Positions 34,109 to 43,488 of a DNA stretch of 49,042 nt are shown here, piece by piece. This DNA comes from Pseudobutyrivibrio ruminis (lineage in GTDB: Bacteria; Bacillota; Clostridia; Lachnospirales; Lachnospiraceae), in NCBI GenBank assembly GCA_015057305.1, contig SVES01000026.1, forward strand, positions 1 through 49,042, written 5' to 3'. The notes beneath the pieces are model-generated. The model made no database searches. It worked only from the letters and a program-made list of their open reading frames with translations, and had not been told where the DNA came from. A program made the position numbers and the translations under genes. Position 1 is the stretch's first letter. Every line of letters begins with the position of its first letter.

Positions 34109-34217
34109 AACTAGGTTCCTTGTAGTTAACAAGCTATATATATTCTCAAAGGAAGCTTTCCATGCTGACTGGAGAATATATATGCTTGTTAATGTAACAA
34201 GGAACCTAGTTTTTTTG
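34109..34217. repeat. Palindromic repeat family, copy A; acts as terminator
   Basis: Outer arms AACTAGGTTCCTTG (34109-34122) and CAAGGAACCTAGTT (34198-34211), then cores TAACAAGC and GCTTGTTA and AT-rich inner arms. A T run follows (34210-34217). Read on the opposite strand it matches copy B, sharing a 28-base identical block that includes TAACAAGCATATATATTCTC. The right arm encodes the stop codon (34206-34208) of the convergent minus-strand gene. Confidence 0.85.
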
Positions 34218-35006
34218 TTCATCATATTTTCGAAGGTCGTAGTGCTTGGTATACATATCATCAAGGCTGTCAATTTCATATTTGCCACTAAACAAAAGCT
34301 GGTCAAAGGAATAATTGAAGTGATTATTTTGGTAATCATGATAGCTCATATAAGCAAAGGTTTCCATAAGGGTTGCGTTGGATTTGTAAATGTTATCAAT
34401 ATTAATGATGTCTCGATTGGTTAGATAAACGTTATTGTTTAGAGAATAAAAACGAATTGATATAATAGGATGCTCTAAGCTGCTGCTTTCGTGGAAGGTG
34501 GCTGTGATTTTGATGGCGCCATCAACGCCGCCGCCGATGACGCAACTTCCTAGTTCTTCTAGGGCATATGGTGTTTCATTGATTTCAAATAGGTTATAGT
34601 CGCTAAAAGGCAGAACTGTATGAGATGAGTCTGCTTTGGTAGGGCCATGACTAGCAGCAAAAGCCTCTAGGTAGCTTGAAATCTTTTGCAACTCCACAAA
34701 TAAGGTCATATTGCCTATATTGATGGCGGTGTGCTTGGCATATTCCGTAAGGTCTATAAAATTATATCTTTTATCTTCGGAGAAATCGGCAGGCTTGATT
34801 GCCGCCACAATAGAATCCATAAATCCAGAATCTGCACCGTCTTTTTTTGAAGAAGCGATGACCATGGAGAAATCCTTGAAGGTGCAGTGGGTAAGGTCAA
34901 TAGAAGCAAGCTGCTCTGGCGGCACAGAAATATCATCGCCTTTCGTTTGATTGGCGTTGAGCTGATAATTTAAATGTGTGCTGAATAATGAATCATTTTT
35001 CACCAT
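34206..35006 (-). CDS. Orphan protein of unknown function
   Basis: 266 residues, no family recognised. No signal peptide or membrane segment; mixed alpha/beta content, acidic. Notable stretches: GGGVDGAIKITATFHESSS (near 155) and NFIDLTEYAKHTAINI. GGGGAGGGG before the ATG is a very strong ribosome binding site, so it is probably expressed well. The last codons and stop lie inside palindromic repeat copy A, so the C-terminus may have been altered by that element. The next gene upstream on this strand is the patatin, 71 bases away. Confidence 0.75.
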   Translation of the reverse strand: MVKNDSLFSTHLNYQLNANQTKGDDISVPPEQLASIDLTHCTFKDFSMVIASSKKDGADSGFMDSIVAAIKPADFSEDKRYNFIDLTEYAKHTAINIGNMTLFVELQKISSYLEAFAASHGPTKADSSHTVLPFSDYNLFEINETPYALEELGSCVIGGGVDGAIKITATFHESSSLEHPIISIRFYSLNNNVYLTNRDIINIDNIYKSNATLMETFAYMSYHDYQNNHFNYSFDQLLFSGKYEIDSLDDMYTKHYDLRKYDEQKN

Positions 35007-35077
35007 CGCAACCCCTCCCCTTATGTTTATAATAGCATATATAGTGGTGGAGGGACAAGAAAAATACTAAATAGAGT

Positions 35078-35935
35078 TTATTTTAAATAATTTTTTAGGG
35101 CTTCTAGATTATCCATTGCTATACGCCTGCCCACCTCATAAACTCTTTGCAGCTCGTCAGGATTTTTTTCAGTGGCGCCGATGTTGAGGGGTGCATCTGG
35201 ACGGATAACAAAGACATTACCGGATTCTTCCCTGGATTTTATATAGGCTTTCTGCTTGTTATACATGTTATGCCTATCAGCCATTGTGGCTATCATTTTA
35301 GGATATTTGCGTAGCATAAGCTTGATAAGCCCCATATATTTCTGAGGCTTTTTAACATAATCAATTGGCTGGGTTTCTATTACGAGAATCTTGTCGCAGC
35401 CCTGCTCTTCCATAAATTTAAGAGGAATGGAATCCGACATGCCTCCATCAAGATATAGTCCCCCGTCAATCTCTACTGGTCTTGAAACAATTGGCATAGA
35501 TGCTGATGCTCTAATCCAGCTGATGTCCTTTCCATTTGGAGTAGTGTCGTAATTCTCACATTTGTGATACACGGGATCTCCACTCTTTATATCAGTGGCA
35601 ACGCAAAAGAAATCCATAGGATTACTATAGAAGGTTTCCACATCCCACTTGTCCAGCTCATAAGGAAGTGTGCCATAACAAAATGGAACATTATAGATAT
35701 CACCTGTTGTTATCAATGACCGCAGGCTGGCATATCTCTTGTCCTTGCAGAATTTCTTGTTATATCTAATACCTCTGCCTATCTGTCTTGACTTAATATT
35801 CAAGCCAAAAGTAGCACCAGCAGAAACGCCCACTGCACTATCAAAATCAATTCCATTTTCCATGAGAACATCAATTACACCGCAGGTAAACATGCCTCTC
35901 ATGGCACCGCCTTCCATAACTAATCCTTTTTTCAT
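35078..35935 (-). CDS. Patatin-like phospholipase
   Basis: 285 residues. Oxyanion motif GGAMRG (9-14), nucleophile S38 in GVSAG and catalytic D163 in LDGGMSDS complete the Ser-Asp dyad. No signal peptide. Bacterial members hydrolyse phospholipids or lysophospholipids; the substrate here is unknown (similar to E. coli YjjU). Start 35935 has AAGAAGG upstream; the longer frame to 36010 runs into an inverted repeat. Confidence 0.9.
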   Translation of the reverse strand: MKKGLVMEGGAMRGMFTCGVIDVLMENGIDFDSAVGVSAGATFGLNIKSRQIGRGIRYNKKFCKDKRYASLRSLITTGDIYNVPFCYGTLPYELDKWDVETFYSNPMDFFCVATDIKSGDPVYHKCENYDTTPNGKDISWIRASASMPIVSRPVEIDGGLYLDGGMSDSIPLKFMEEQGCDKILVIETQPIDYVKKPQKYMGLIKLMLRKYPKMIATMADRHNMYNKQKAYIKSREESGNVFVIRPDAPLNIGATEKNPDELQRVYEVGRRIAMDNLEALKNYLK

Positions 35936-36002
35936 CAGTATGACCTTCTTTGAATATTTTATAGATAGTATAGTATATTGTTTGGGGCTAAGTAAATATG
36001 GC

Positions 36003-36044
36003 ATTACCACTGCCTAAGTAGGAAGGCAAAATACTAGTGGTAAT
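36003..36044. repeat. Inverted repeat upstream of the patatin gene
   Basis: ATTACCACT (36003-36011) and AGTGGTAAT (36036-36044), 24-base loop containing GCC/GGC. Between divergent genes; may be an operator or mRNA leader hairpin of the patatin. Confidence 0.4.
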
Positions 36045-36095
36045 TTTGAAATCACAGAGTTAAATTGAAATAAAATATTAAATAATTATAAATTA

Positions 36096-36122
36096 TTAGC
36101 ACTCGCTCTTGTCGAGTGCTAA
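36096..36122 (+). promoter_or_regulatory. CIRCE operator (HrcA binding site)
   Basis: TTAGCACTC-N9-GAGTGCTAA, a perfect match to the CIRCE consensus, 50 bases before the clpB start. Implies HrcA repression of clpB under non-stress conditions; hrcA itself is not in the window. Confidence 0.97.
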
Positions 36123-36171
36123 TTTTTGTGTTAAAACATAATTACAGACAAAAGGGGTGGAGGTGAGATTT

Positions 36172-38754
36172 ATGAACATCCAGAAATTTACACAAAAGTC
36201 AATAGAGGCAATCAATGCTTGTGAGAAGATTGCAATGGATTATGGCAATCAGGAGATAGAGCAGGAGCATCTTTTGATGGCACTGCTTCGTCAGGAAAAC
36301 GGATTGATTCCTTCATTGATTAGCAAGATGAATATAGATGTGGCTCAGTTTACAAATGCTGTGGACGCAGCACTTCAAGCTAGAGTCAAGGTACAGGGAG
36401 GCGACCTTAGGATAGGTCAGCATTTAAACTACGTGCTTACTTATGCTGAGGATGAGGCTAAGGCAATGCGTGATAGCTACGTTTCAGTAGAGCATCTCAT
36501 GCTTGCCATGATTAAAAAGCCTAGCACTCCAGTTAAGAATATTTTTAAGAGCTTTGGTATTACTAGGGATGCTTTCCTTGCAGTTCTCGCTACAGTTAGA
36601 GGCAACCAAACCGTAAATACGGATAATCCAGAGGCTACCTATGATACTCTTGAAAAGTATGGCTATGACCTTGTAGAAAGGGCTCGTGAAAACAAGCTTG
36701 ACCCGGTTATTGGTCGTGATGAGGAAATTAGAAATGTAATCAGAATCCTTAGCCGTAAGACTAAGAACAATCCAGTGCTAATAGGTGAGCCTGGCGTTGG
36801 TAAGACAGCAGTTGTAGAGGGCTTGGCACAGCGTATTGTTAGAGGAGATGTGCCAGATGCACTAAAGAACAAAAAGGTATTTTCACTGGAGATTGGTTCC
36901 ATGATTGCTGGCGCCAAATATCAGGGTGAATTTGAGGAGAGATTAAAGGCTGTCCTTGATGAGATTAAAAACTCTGATGGGGAGATTATCCTTTTCATAG
37001 ATGAGCTCCATACAATCATAGGTGCTGGTAAGAACGGCAACGGCGGACTTGATGCAGGTAATATGCTAAAGCCTATGCTTGCCCGTGGGGAGCTCCATTG
37101 CATTGGTGCAACCACACTTGATGAATATAGGGAATACATTGAAAAGGATGCAGCTCTTGAGCGACGTTTCCAGCCAGTAATGGTGGATGAGCCTACAGTA
37201 GAGGATACCATTTCTATCCTTAGAGGACTTAAGGAACGCTACGAGGTATTCCACGGAGTAAAAATAACAGATGGTGCCCTTGTTTCGGCAGCCACTCTTT
37301 CAAATAGATATATATCTGACAGATTTTTGCCAGATAAGGCAATCGACCTTGTGGATGAGGCGTGTGCATTGATTAAGACAGAGCTTGATTCCATGCCAGC
37401 AGAGCTTGATGAGATGAACAGGCGAGTAATGCAGCTAGAGATTGAAGAGGCTGCCCTTAAGAAGGAAACTGATAAGCTGTCACGGGATAGACTTGCAGAT
37501 TTACAAAAGGAATTGTCAGAGCTAAGGGATGAGTACAACACCAAAAAGGCTGCGTGGGACAATGAAAAGAAGCTGGTTGAGGATGTGGCAAAGGTAAAGG
37601 AAGAACTTGATGATGTTCAGAGCCAGATCAAGGTTGCCCAGCAAAAGTACGACCTTGAGGAAGCTGCAAAATTACAGTATGGTAGACTGCCAGAGCTAGA
37701 GGCCAAGCTTGCAGCAGCAGAAGAAAAGCTAAAGGCCAGAGATGCAAACCTTGTTCATGAAAATGTATCAGAGGATGAAATCGCAAGGATTATTTCTAGA
37801 TGGACAGGCATACCAGTTGCAAAATTAAATGAAACAGAGCGAAGCAAGACCTTGCATCTTGATGAAGAATTGCACAAGCGTGTAATGGGACAGGATGATG
37901 CGGTGAAGCTTGTTTCCGAGGCAATCATCCGTTCAAAGGCTGGTATCAAGGATCCAACCAAGCCAATTGGCTCTTTCCTATTCCTAGGACCAACTGGTGT
38001 AGGAAAGACAGAGCTTGCAAAAACATTAGCCCAGGCACTTTTTGATGATGAAAATGCTATGGTGCGACTTGATATGTCGGAGTACATGGAAAAATTCAGC
38101 GTCAGCCGACTAATCGGAGCGCCTCCAGGATATGTAGGTTATGATGAAGGCGGTCAGCTGACAGAGGCAGTGCGCCGTAAGCCATATTCTGTAGTACTTT
38201 TTGATGAGGTGGAAAAGGCACATCCTGATGTGTTCAATGTGCTTCTCCAGGTTCTTGATGATGGTCGAATTACTGATTCTCAGGGACGTACAGTGGATTT
38301 CAAAAATACAATTATCATCATGACAAGTAACCTAGGTTCTCAGTATCTTCTAGAAGGTATTGATGAGAACACAGGCGAAATCACTCACGCGACAAATGAG
38401 CTGGTCATGACTGAGTTAAGAAATTCATTCCGTCCAGAGTTTTTAAATCGACTGGATGAAATAATCATGTTCAAGCCTCTTACAAAAGCCAATATCGGTG
38501 GTATTGTAGATTTGATTATGAATGAGCTGAATGACAGGCTCGCAGACAGACAGCTAAAGGTTGTGCTTACGCCTGAAGCTAAACAATTTGTTATCGACCA
38601 GGGCTATGACCCAGTGTATGGAGCAAGGCCACTTAGAAGATACATCCAAAAGAATGTAGAGACAATGGCTGCTAAAATCATCCTTGGTGGTGATATAGGT
38701 GAAGGCGCTACAATTACAATCGATAGCGATGGAAATCAACTGATAGCCAGATAG
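36172..38754 (+). CDS. clpB: ClpB disaggregase (HSP100)
   Basis: 860 residues. N-terminal Clp_N repeats (1-145), AAA1 with Walker A GEPGVGKT (near 203) and Walker [10 protein letters not shown], a middle coiled-coil domain (about 400-525), AAA2 with GPTGVGKT (near 605) and Walker [11 protein letters not shown], and a C-terminal D2-small domain. It rescues aggregated proteins with DnaK. ATG 36172 after GGAGGTGA is preferred over the in-frame GTG at 36157. CIRCE upstream shows HrcA control. Repeat copy B begins right after its stop. Confidence 0.97.
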   Translation: MNIQKFTQKSIEAINACEKIAMDYGNQEIEQEHLLMALLRQENGLIPSLISKMNIDVAQFTNAVDAALQARVKVQGGDLRIGQHLNYVLTYAEDEAKAMRDSYVSVEHLMLAMIKKPSTPVKNIFKSFGITRDAFLAVLATVRGNQTVNTDNPEATYDTLEKYGYDLVERARENKLDPVIGRDEEIRNVIRILSRKTKNNPVLIGEPGVGKTAVVEGLAQRIVRGDVPDALKNKKVFSLEIGSMIAGAKYQGEFEERLKAVLDEIKNSDGEIILFIDELHTIIGAGKNGNGGLDAGNMLKPMLARGELHCIGATTLDEYREYIEKDAALERRFQPVMVDEPTVEDTISILRGLKERYEVFHGVKITDGALVSAATLSNRYISDRFLPDKAIDLVDEACALIKTELDSMPAELDEMNRRVMQLEIEEAALKKETDKLSRDRLADLQKELSELRDEYNTKKAAWDNEKKLVEDVAKVKEELDDVQSQIKVAQQKYDLEEAAKLQYGRLPELEAKLAAAEEKLKARDANLVHENVSEDEIARIISRWTGIPVAKLNETERSKTLHLDEELHKRVMGQDDAVKLVSEAIIRSKAGIKDPTKPIGSFLFLGPTGVGKTELAKTLAQALFDDENAMVRLDMSEYMEKFSVSRLIGAPPGYVGYDEGGQLTEAVRRKPYSVVLFDEVEKAHPDVFNVLLQVLDDGRITDSQGRTVDFKNTIIIMTSNLGSQYLLEGIDENTGEITHATNELVMTELRNSFRPEFLNRLDEIIMFKPLTKANIGGIVDLIMNELNDRLADRQLKVVLTPEAKQFVIDQGYDPVYGARPLRRYIQKNVETMAAKIILGGDIGEGATITIDSDGNQLIAR

Positions 38755-38866
38755 AAAAAATAGGTTTCTCGTTACATTAACAAGCATATATATTCTCCGC
38801 TTTGCATAGAAAGCGTCACTTGAGAATATATATAGCTTGTTAATTACTAGAACCTATTTTTTTATT
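38755..38866. repeat. Palindromic repeat family, copy B; likely clpB terminator
   Basis: Outer arms AAATAGGTT / AACCTATTT (38758-38859), cores TTAACAAGC and GCTTGTTAA, AT-rich inner arms, interior CGCTTTGCATAGAAAGCG. T run at 38857-38863, A run at the other end, so it could terminate in both directions. It is the reverse-oriented relative of copy A. Confidence 0.85.
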
Positions 38867-38995
38867 GCCATTTTCACGTATTTGCCAATAAAGCCCCAGT
38901 CATTAACACTAATTTTTAACAATTATTCTATACAATAATCTACATATTATTCTAGTCCAGATTATGAAGGATTAAAGGGAAAATAGGAGGAGAGT

Positions 38996-39934
38996 ATGCA
39001 GATTGATATTCAGTATTTATTGTTATTACAGGATTTGAGAAATGCTACGGGAGGCATATTTGACGAATTTTTCAATGCAATTTCCAAGATAGCTGTGGAT
39101 ATTATGCCAATGCTTCCATTTGTTGTTTATTGGTGCGTTAACAAGAAATGGGGCTACAGATTTTTAGCATGGTACAATGGAGGAGAACTGTTAAATGGTG
39201 TTATTAAGTTGACAGCATGCGCCTACAGACCGTGGATAAGGTCGGATTTAATTGAGCCGGCTGGTGATTCCAAGGTGGCTGCCACGGGCTATTCCTTCCC
39301 TAGCGGACACACCACTAATGCCACAATACACTACGGCGGCGCAGCAGTATGGCAGTGGAACAAGAGAAGATGGGTTTCAGTAATATGTATCGTAATGCTG
39401 GTGCTAACAGGATTTTCTAGAAACTTCCTAGGGGTTCATACACCTCAGGATGTATTGGTGGGCTTTGGCGCAACTGCTATTTTGATGTATATCATTGCCA
39501 AGGTGCAGGATAAGCTGGAGGGGAATGAAAAGGCTAAGGACATGCTGACAATTGCAGGAATCCTGCTGGTGATTGCAGTTATTATTTATATTCAGGTTAA
39601 GCCTTATCCTATGGACTATGTGGATGGGGTGCTTCTTGTGGATCCAGTTAAAATGATGAAGGACACATTTAAATCAGCGGGAATGTTTCTAGGTTTTGTA
39701 ATTGGCTCTTACATAGAAAGACATTATGTTAAATATGAAATTCCAGAAGCCTCAAAGAATCTGCCAATGCTTGGTTTTATCGGAATTGTAATTGTATTAT
39801 CCTGGAAAGAATTTATGGGCGCCGCAATTTTTGCTATAATGCTAGGGGATAACTGGGGCAATTTTGTAGCTAGATTCCTACTGTCAATTTTTGCAGTGGT
39901 AATTTATCCAATGCTAATTAAGAAATGGGCCTAA
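38996..39934 (+). CDS. PAP2-superfamily membrane phosphatase
   Basis: 312 residues with about seven membrane segments. All three PAP2 motifs are present: KLTACAYRP (71-79), YSFPSGHT (99-106, with H105) and SRNFLGVHTPQD (141-152, with H148 and D152). Could dephosphorylate undecaprenyl pyrophosphate, phosphatidate or a similar lipid phosphate. The C-terminal 120 residues are more hydrophobic than in simple PAP2 proteins. TAGGAGGAGAGT precedes the ATG. Confidence 0.92.
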   Translation: MQIDIQYLLLLQDLRNATGGIFDEFFNAISKIAVDIMPMLPFVVYWCVNKKWGYRFLAWYNGGELLNGVIKLTACAYRPWIRSDLIEPAGDSKVAATGYSFPSGHTTNATIHYGGAAVWQWNKRRWVSVICIVMLVLTGFSRNFLGVHTPQDVLVGFGATAILMYIIAKVQDKLEGNEKAKDMLTIAGILLVIAVIIYIQVKPYPMDYVDGVLLVDPVKMMKDTFKSAGMFLGFVIGSYIERHYVKYEIPEASKNLPMLGFIGIVIVLSWKEFMGAAIFAIMLGDNWGNFVARFLLSIFAVVIYPMLIKKWA

Positions 39935-40008
39935 AATATTTTTAGAAGTGCCAGTTGCGAAGCAAAATTTTCAATGGTATTTCTTCAAAAAAAACAAGGA
40001 GGGAGAGT

Positions 40009-40902
40009 ATGTCATTTCAAACATTTATGTTTAAGCACATGGCCGCGAAAGGGGATAAGAAGCGTGACGCCAAGCTGGTCATACCAGATAATATAGTGGT
40101 GGAGCGCGACATCAATTATCTTGGTAACGGCGATAAAATGAACCTTATGGATATTAACTATGAAAAGGGCACCACAGGGGTGAAGCCTACAATAGTTAGT
40201 ATCCATGGAGGCGGATATATCTACGGTACAAAGGAAGTGTACAAGCACTACTCGGCATATCTTGCATCACTAGGCTTTGTAGTTGTAAATTTTAATTACC
40301 ATTTGGCGCCAAAGGCTAAATTTCCATTTCAGCTTTCAGAGATTAACAGCGTGATGGAGTGGATTGCAGCCAATGGTAGAGAACATCATATTGATTTAGC
40401 CAATATTATCATGGTAGGTGACTCTGCAGGTGCTCAGCTGTGTAGTCATTATGCAGCTATTTTTACAAATCCAGAATTTGAAAAGCTTTTTCCTTTTGAG
40501 ACTCCAAAGGCACTCAGCATAAAGGCTATTGGACTTAACTGCGGTATGTACAAATTTGCATTAGATGCTGGGGGAAAGGGTAACGAGAAATTTACTCAGG
40601 ATCTGTACAAAATGTATGTTGGCAGAGAGGGTGAAGAGGTTGAAGCCCAGCTTGATGTGCTTGGGCACATAACTGAAAATTACCCAGCTACATATGTTAT
40701 GACCTCGTATTACGACTTCTTAAGAGCCAACGCTGAGCCTATGTATGATTTTCTAAAAAGCAAAGGAATTGAATGTATGTGGAAATGCTATGGCACTGAA
40801 GCTCAGAAATATATGGGACATGTGTGCCACGTAAATATGAATCTTGCAGAAGCTAAAAAGATAAATCAGGATGAGGCGGAGTTTTTCAGGAGATTTGTTT
40901 AA
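40009..40902 (+). CDS. Alpha/beta hydrolase, hormone-sensitive-lipase-like esterase
   Basis: 297 residues. Oxyanion motif HGGG (66-69) and nucleophile S139 in GDSAG identify the HSL/family IV esterases; the likely acid and base are D (TSYYDFLR, near 247) and H (MGHVCH, near 280). No signal peptide. Probably hydrolyses short acyl or acetyl esters; substrate unknown. Start ATG 40009 has AAGGAGGGAG upstream. It may follow the PAP2 gene on one transcript (74-base gap, no terminator seen). Confidence 0.85.
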   Translation: MSFQTFMFKHMAAKGDKKRDAKLVIPDNIVVERDINYLGNGDKMNLMDINYEKGTTGVKPTIVSIHGGGYIYGTKEVYKHYSAYLASLGFVVVNFNYHLAPKAKFPFQLSEINSVMEWIAANGREHHIDLANIIMVGDSAGAQLCSHYAAIFTNPEFEKLFPFETPKALSIKAIGLNCGMYKFALDAGGKGNEKFTQDLYKMYVGREGEEVEAQLDVLGHITENYPATYVMTSYYDFLRANAEPMYDFLKSKGIECMWKCYGTEAQKYMGHVCHVNMNLAEAKKINQDEAEFFRRFV

Positions 40903-40914
40903 TACGGATTTAGA

Positions 40915-40964
40915 AAGCAAGTATTTTTACCCAGATACGGGTATAATTACTTGCTTATTTTTTT
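40915..40964 (+). terminator. Terminator of the esterase gene
   Basis: AAGCAAGTA / TACTTGCTT outer stem (40915-40923, 40948-40956), TACCC/GGGTA inner stem, then a T run (40958-40964). Confidence 0.9.
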
Positions 40965-41000
40965 GTGCTATTTTATAATAAGCGTATGGAGGTGAAGCCA

Positions 41001-41870
41001 ATGTTTGATATAGAAAAACTCAAGGAACGTAAGAAAAAGCTTAAGCTGACTACTGCTCAGCTTGCAGAAAAGGCAGAGCTTCCAGTGTCCACGGTCAGCA
41101 AAATCATGACAGGAGAAACCAAGAATCCATCATATGCTACTATTGAAAAAATAGCAGACGTGCTAAACCATGAGGAAATGGTTAGGCGTGTATATGCATA
41201 TTTTCAGGCATTGCAAGAATATATAAATAAGAATCCCCAAAAGACTGTTGATCAAATTGAGTTTGGAAAGAAATATTTTAAGGAAAATATCACTTCCATG
41301 GATAATGATGGGTATGAAGGGAATCTTGCGCTGGCTCAGCAGAGAATTCCAATAGAATATATTCATCAATTAGGAGAGGACAAGCAAATAGAACTTTTGG
41401 ATGGACATTTGATTTATAATGAGGCGCCTAATGTGAGGCATCAGATTTTAGTTCAGAATTTAGGGAAAGCTATTGATGCCTATATCAGTGCTAATAATGG
41501 CAAATGCAGGATGTTTAATGTAGGCATAAATCTCTACTTTGAAGATGATGACAACACTTTGTTAATCCCAGATATTGTGGTTCTTTGCGATGAAAGCAAA
41601 TTGGGAGAATCGGGTATTACTGGTGCGCCTGATTGGATTATAGAGGTTGTATCGCCTAGCACCAGAAGGGCAGACTATAATAATAAGATGCATAAATATA
41701 TGTGCCAGGGAGTTAAAGAGTATTGGATTATTGATCCTGAAAAAGAACGGGTTACCACTTATATCCAAGGAGAGCCAATGCTTGCTTATGTATATGCCTT
41801 TGAAGATGTTATTCCTGTAGGCATATATGGTGGGCAGTTGGAGATTAGGATAAAGGATTATATAAAATAA
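41001..41870 (+). CDS. HTH (XRE)-Uma2 endonuclease fusion
   Basis: 289 residues. The N-terminus is a Cro/CI-type helix-turn-helix (about 10-55; TTAQLAEKAELPVSTVSKIMTG). The C-terminal half (about 130-280) is a Uma2/DUF820 PD-(D/E)XK-like domain: LLDGHLI, IPDIVVLCDE, WIIEVVSPSTRR, NNKMHKYMCQGVKEYWIIDP, with D, E and K positions of the predicted active site present. Uma2 activity is predicted, not proven, in the family. The HTH fusion suggests DNA targeting or self-regulation. ATG 41001 follows GGAGGTGAAG. No partner gene is adjacent. Confidence 0.85.
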   Translation: MFDIEKLKERKKKLKLTTAQLAEKAELPVSTVSKIMTGETKNPSYATIEKIADVLNHEEMVRRVYAYFQALQEYINKNPQKTVDQIEFGKKYFKENITSMDNDGYEGNLALAQQRIPIEYIHQLGEDKQIELLDGHLIYNEAPNVRHQILVQNLGKAIDAYISANNGKCRMFNVGINLYFEDDDNTLLIPDIVVLCDESKLGESGITGAPDWIIEVVSPSTRRADYNNKMHKYMCQGVKEYWIIDPEKERVTTYIQGEPMLAYVYAFEDVIPVGIYGGQLEIRIKDYIK

Positions 41871-41955
41871 GGGCAAACAGATGCAAAAAGCAATATACAT
41901 AAAAAACATGAAATATTTTTGTGCACTATTTGCCCTGATTCACTGCTAAAAAGGT

Positions 41956-41985
41956 TTGACAGGCAATAGTGGACAGGTGTATTAT
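41956..41985 (+). promoter_or_regulatory. Promoter of the sugar transport operon
   Basis: TTGACA (41956-41961), 18 bases, TATTAT (41980-41985). Start expected near 41992, just before the first operator. Confidence 0.8.
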
Positions 41986-42001
41986 ACAAACATGAAAGAT
42001 A

Positions 42002-42015
42002 TGGAACGGGTTCCA
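42002..42015 (+). promoter_or_regulatory. LacI-type operator 1
   Basis: TGGAACGGGTTCCA, an inverted repeat (TGGAAC/GTTCCA) lying just after the predicted transcription start; an identical copy is at 42069. Likely bound by the LacI regulator encoded at 45370. Confidence 0.85.
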
Positions 42016-42034
42016 CAATATATATTTAACCTAT

Positions 42035-42056
42035 CGCAGAAGAAACTGCGTTTTTT
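42035..42056 (+). terminator. Attenuator-like hairpin between the two operators
   Basis: CGCAG (42035-42039), AAGAAA loop, CTGCG (42046-42050), then TTTTTT. It looks like a short intrinsic terminator inside the leader. Could raise the effect of an operator-bound repressor or just be a weak early terminator. Confidence 0.5.
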
Positions 42057-42068
42057 AATGGCGGGGTG

Positions 42069-42082
42069 TGGAACGGGTTCCA
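42069..42082 (+). promoter_or_regulatory. LacI-type operator 2
   Basis: Identical TGGAACGGGTTCCA, 67 bp downstream of operator 1 and 31 bp before the first gene. A repressor here would act as a roadblock or form a loop with operator 1. Confidence 0.85.
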
Positions 42083-42113
42083 TAATTTAATAGAAACAAT
42101 AGGAGGAGAGAAG

Positions 42114-43472
42114 ATGAAAAGAAAAATTTTAAGCACTGTTCTTGCAATGATGATGGCATCATCTATGATTGCATGCGGTTCAGCACAGTCAGCAGATGGG
42201 ACTGACAATGGAGGTGAAGCAGTAAACACAGCTGGTGATATGGATGACGCCGTGATTACTATATGGTCACCAAGTGATAAGGAGTCCATTGAAAACTGGT
42301 GGGCAGAAAAGATAGATGAATGGAACAGCGAACATCCAGATATGAAAGCTGCTAGAGAGGCTATTGACCGTTCTGATTCATATGCATATGATAACAAAAT
42401 TGCTACAGCGGTTACATCAAATGACCTTCCATCAATTTTCTTTGTTGATGGCCCACAGGTTTCATATTACGCAGCAAATGAAATTATTGTTCCAATAACA
42501 GATTATTTTAGTGATTGCATAGATGATTTTGATCCAGCAACACAGGCACAATGTACATACAACGGAGAGCTATATGCAATCTCAGCAACACAGTCTGGTG
42601 TGGCATTCTACTACAACAAGGATCTATTAAAGGAATGTGGTGTTGATACAGACGATTTGGATTCGAGAACACTTGACAATCCAATAACATGGTCAGAAAT
42701 GGCAGAGATTGCTGAAAAATGTACAACAGATAGCTACGTAGGAACACATATCATTATGGACCATGGCGAGGGAATCCCTTACGCACTTGAGCCAATGTAT
42801 ATTTCAGAAGGCAAGGATTACATTTCAGAAGATGGCACAACAGCAGATGGCTATGTAAATAGTGATGAGGCAGTTAAGACAACAGCATTTCTTGCAGATT
42901 TAATTGCTAAGGGATATGCAAACGTTGACCCAATCACAGACGAGTTCTTAAATGGAGCATGTGCTACTGAGCTTGGCGGTTCTTGGGATGTGGCTGTTCT
43001 TGAGGAAAATGCAACATTTGACTGGGGCGTAACCTATTATCCAGTTGCAGATGACACCAAAAAAGCAGTATCTCCATGCGGTGACTGGTCAGCTGCAATT
43101 TCAAAGGATTGTGAGAATGTTGAGGCTGCAGGTGAGTTCCTTAGCTGGTTAATGAACACAGAGAATGTTGCTTCATACGCAGATGCAATTGCAAAACCAG
43201 CAACTAGAGCATCAGCATACGAGGAAGAGGCAATGGCTGCATATGCAGAAGGCCCAAGAGCAATGTTCGTAGAGCAGCTTCAGAACACAGCAGCTCCTCG
43301 TCCAAGAACTCCATCTTATGCAACTTTTTCAACTGATTACGCAGAAGCTATGACAAATATCTTCGCAGAGGCAGCATCTTCAAAGACTGTAGACGAATCA
43401 TACATTAAAGAACAACTTGATTCTGTAGCAGACAGTTTCGCTGAGGATTACAATACCTACTATGCCAATTAA
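42114..43472 (+). CDS. Sugar ABC transporter substrate-binding lipoprotein
   Basis: 452 residues. Lipobox MIAC in the first 25 residues, followed by a Ser/Gly-rich linker, marks a lipoprotein; the remainder is a family 1 (MalE/MsmE-like) solute-binding protein (ITIWSP, FVDGPQVSYYAANEII, AISATQSGVAFYYNKDLL, GGSWDVAVLEE). Start ATG 42114 follows AGGAGGAG. It is the first gene of an operon with two permeases, a LacI regulator, GH32 hydrolase and fructokinase, so sucrose or fructo-oligosaccharide is the likely ligand. No ATPase gene is in the operon; a shared MsmK-type ATPase elsewhere is probable. Confidence 0.92.
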   Translation: MKRKILSTVLAMMMASSMIACGSAQSADGTDNGGEAVNTAGDMDDAVITIWSPSDKESIENWWAEKIDEWNSEHPDMKAAREAIDRSDSYAYDNKIATAVTSNDLPSIFFVDGPQVSYYAANEIIVPITDYFSDCIDDFDPATQAQCTYNGELYAISATQSGVAFYYNKDLLKECGVDTDDLDSRTLDNPITWSEMAEIAEKCTTDSYVGTHIIMDHGEGIPYALEPMYISEGKDYISEDGTTADGYVNSDEAVKTTAFLADLIAKGYANVDPITDEFLNGACATELGGSWDVAVLEENATFDWGVTYYPVADDTKKAVSPCGDWSAAISKDCENVEAAGEFLSWLMNTENVASYADAIAKPATRASAYEEEAMAAYAEGPRAMFVEQLQNTAAPRPRTPSYATFSTDYAEAMTNIFAEAASSKTVDESYIKEQLDSVADSFAEDYNTYYAN

Positions 43473-43488
43473 TCAGTAATGAATGAAT

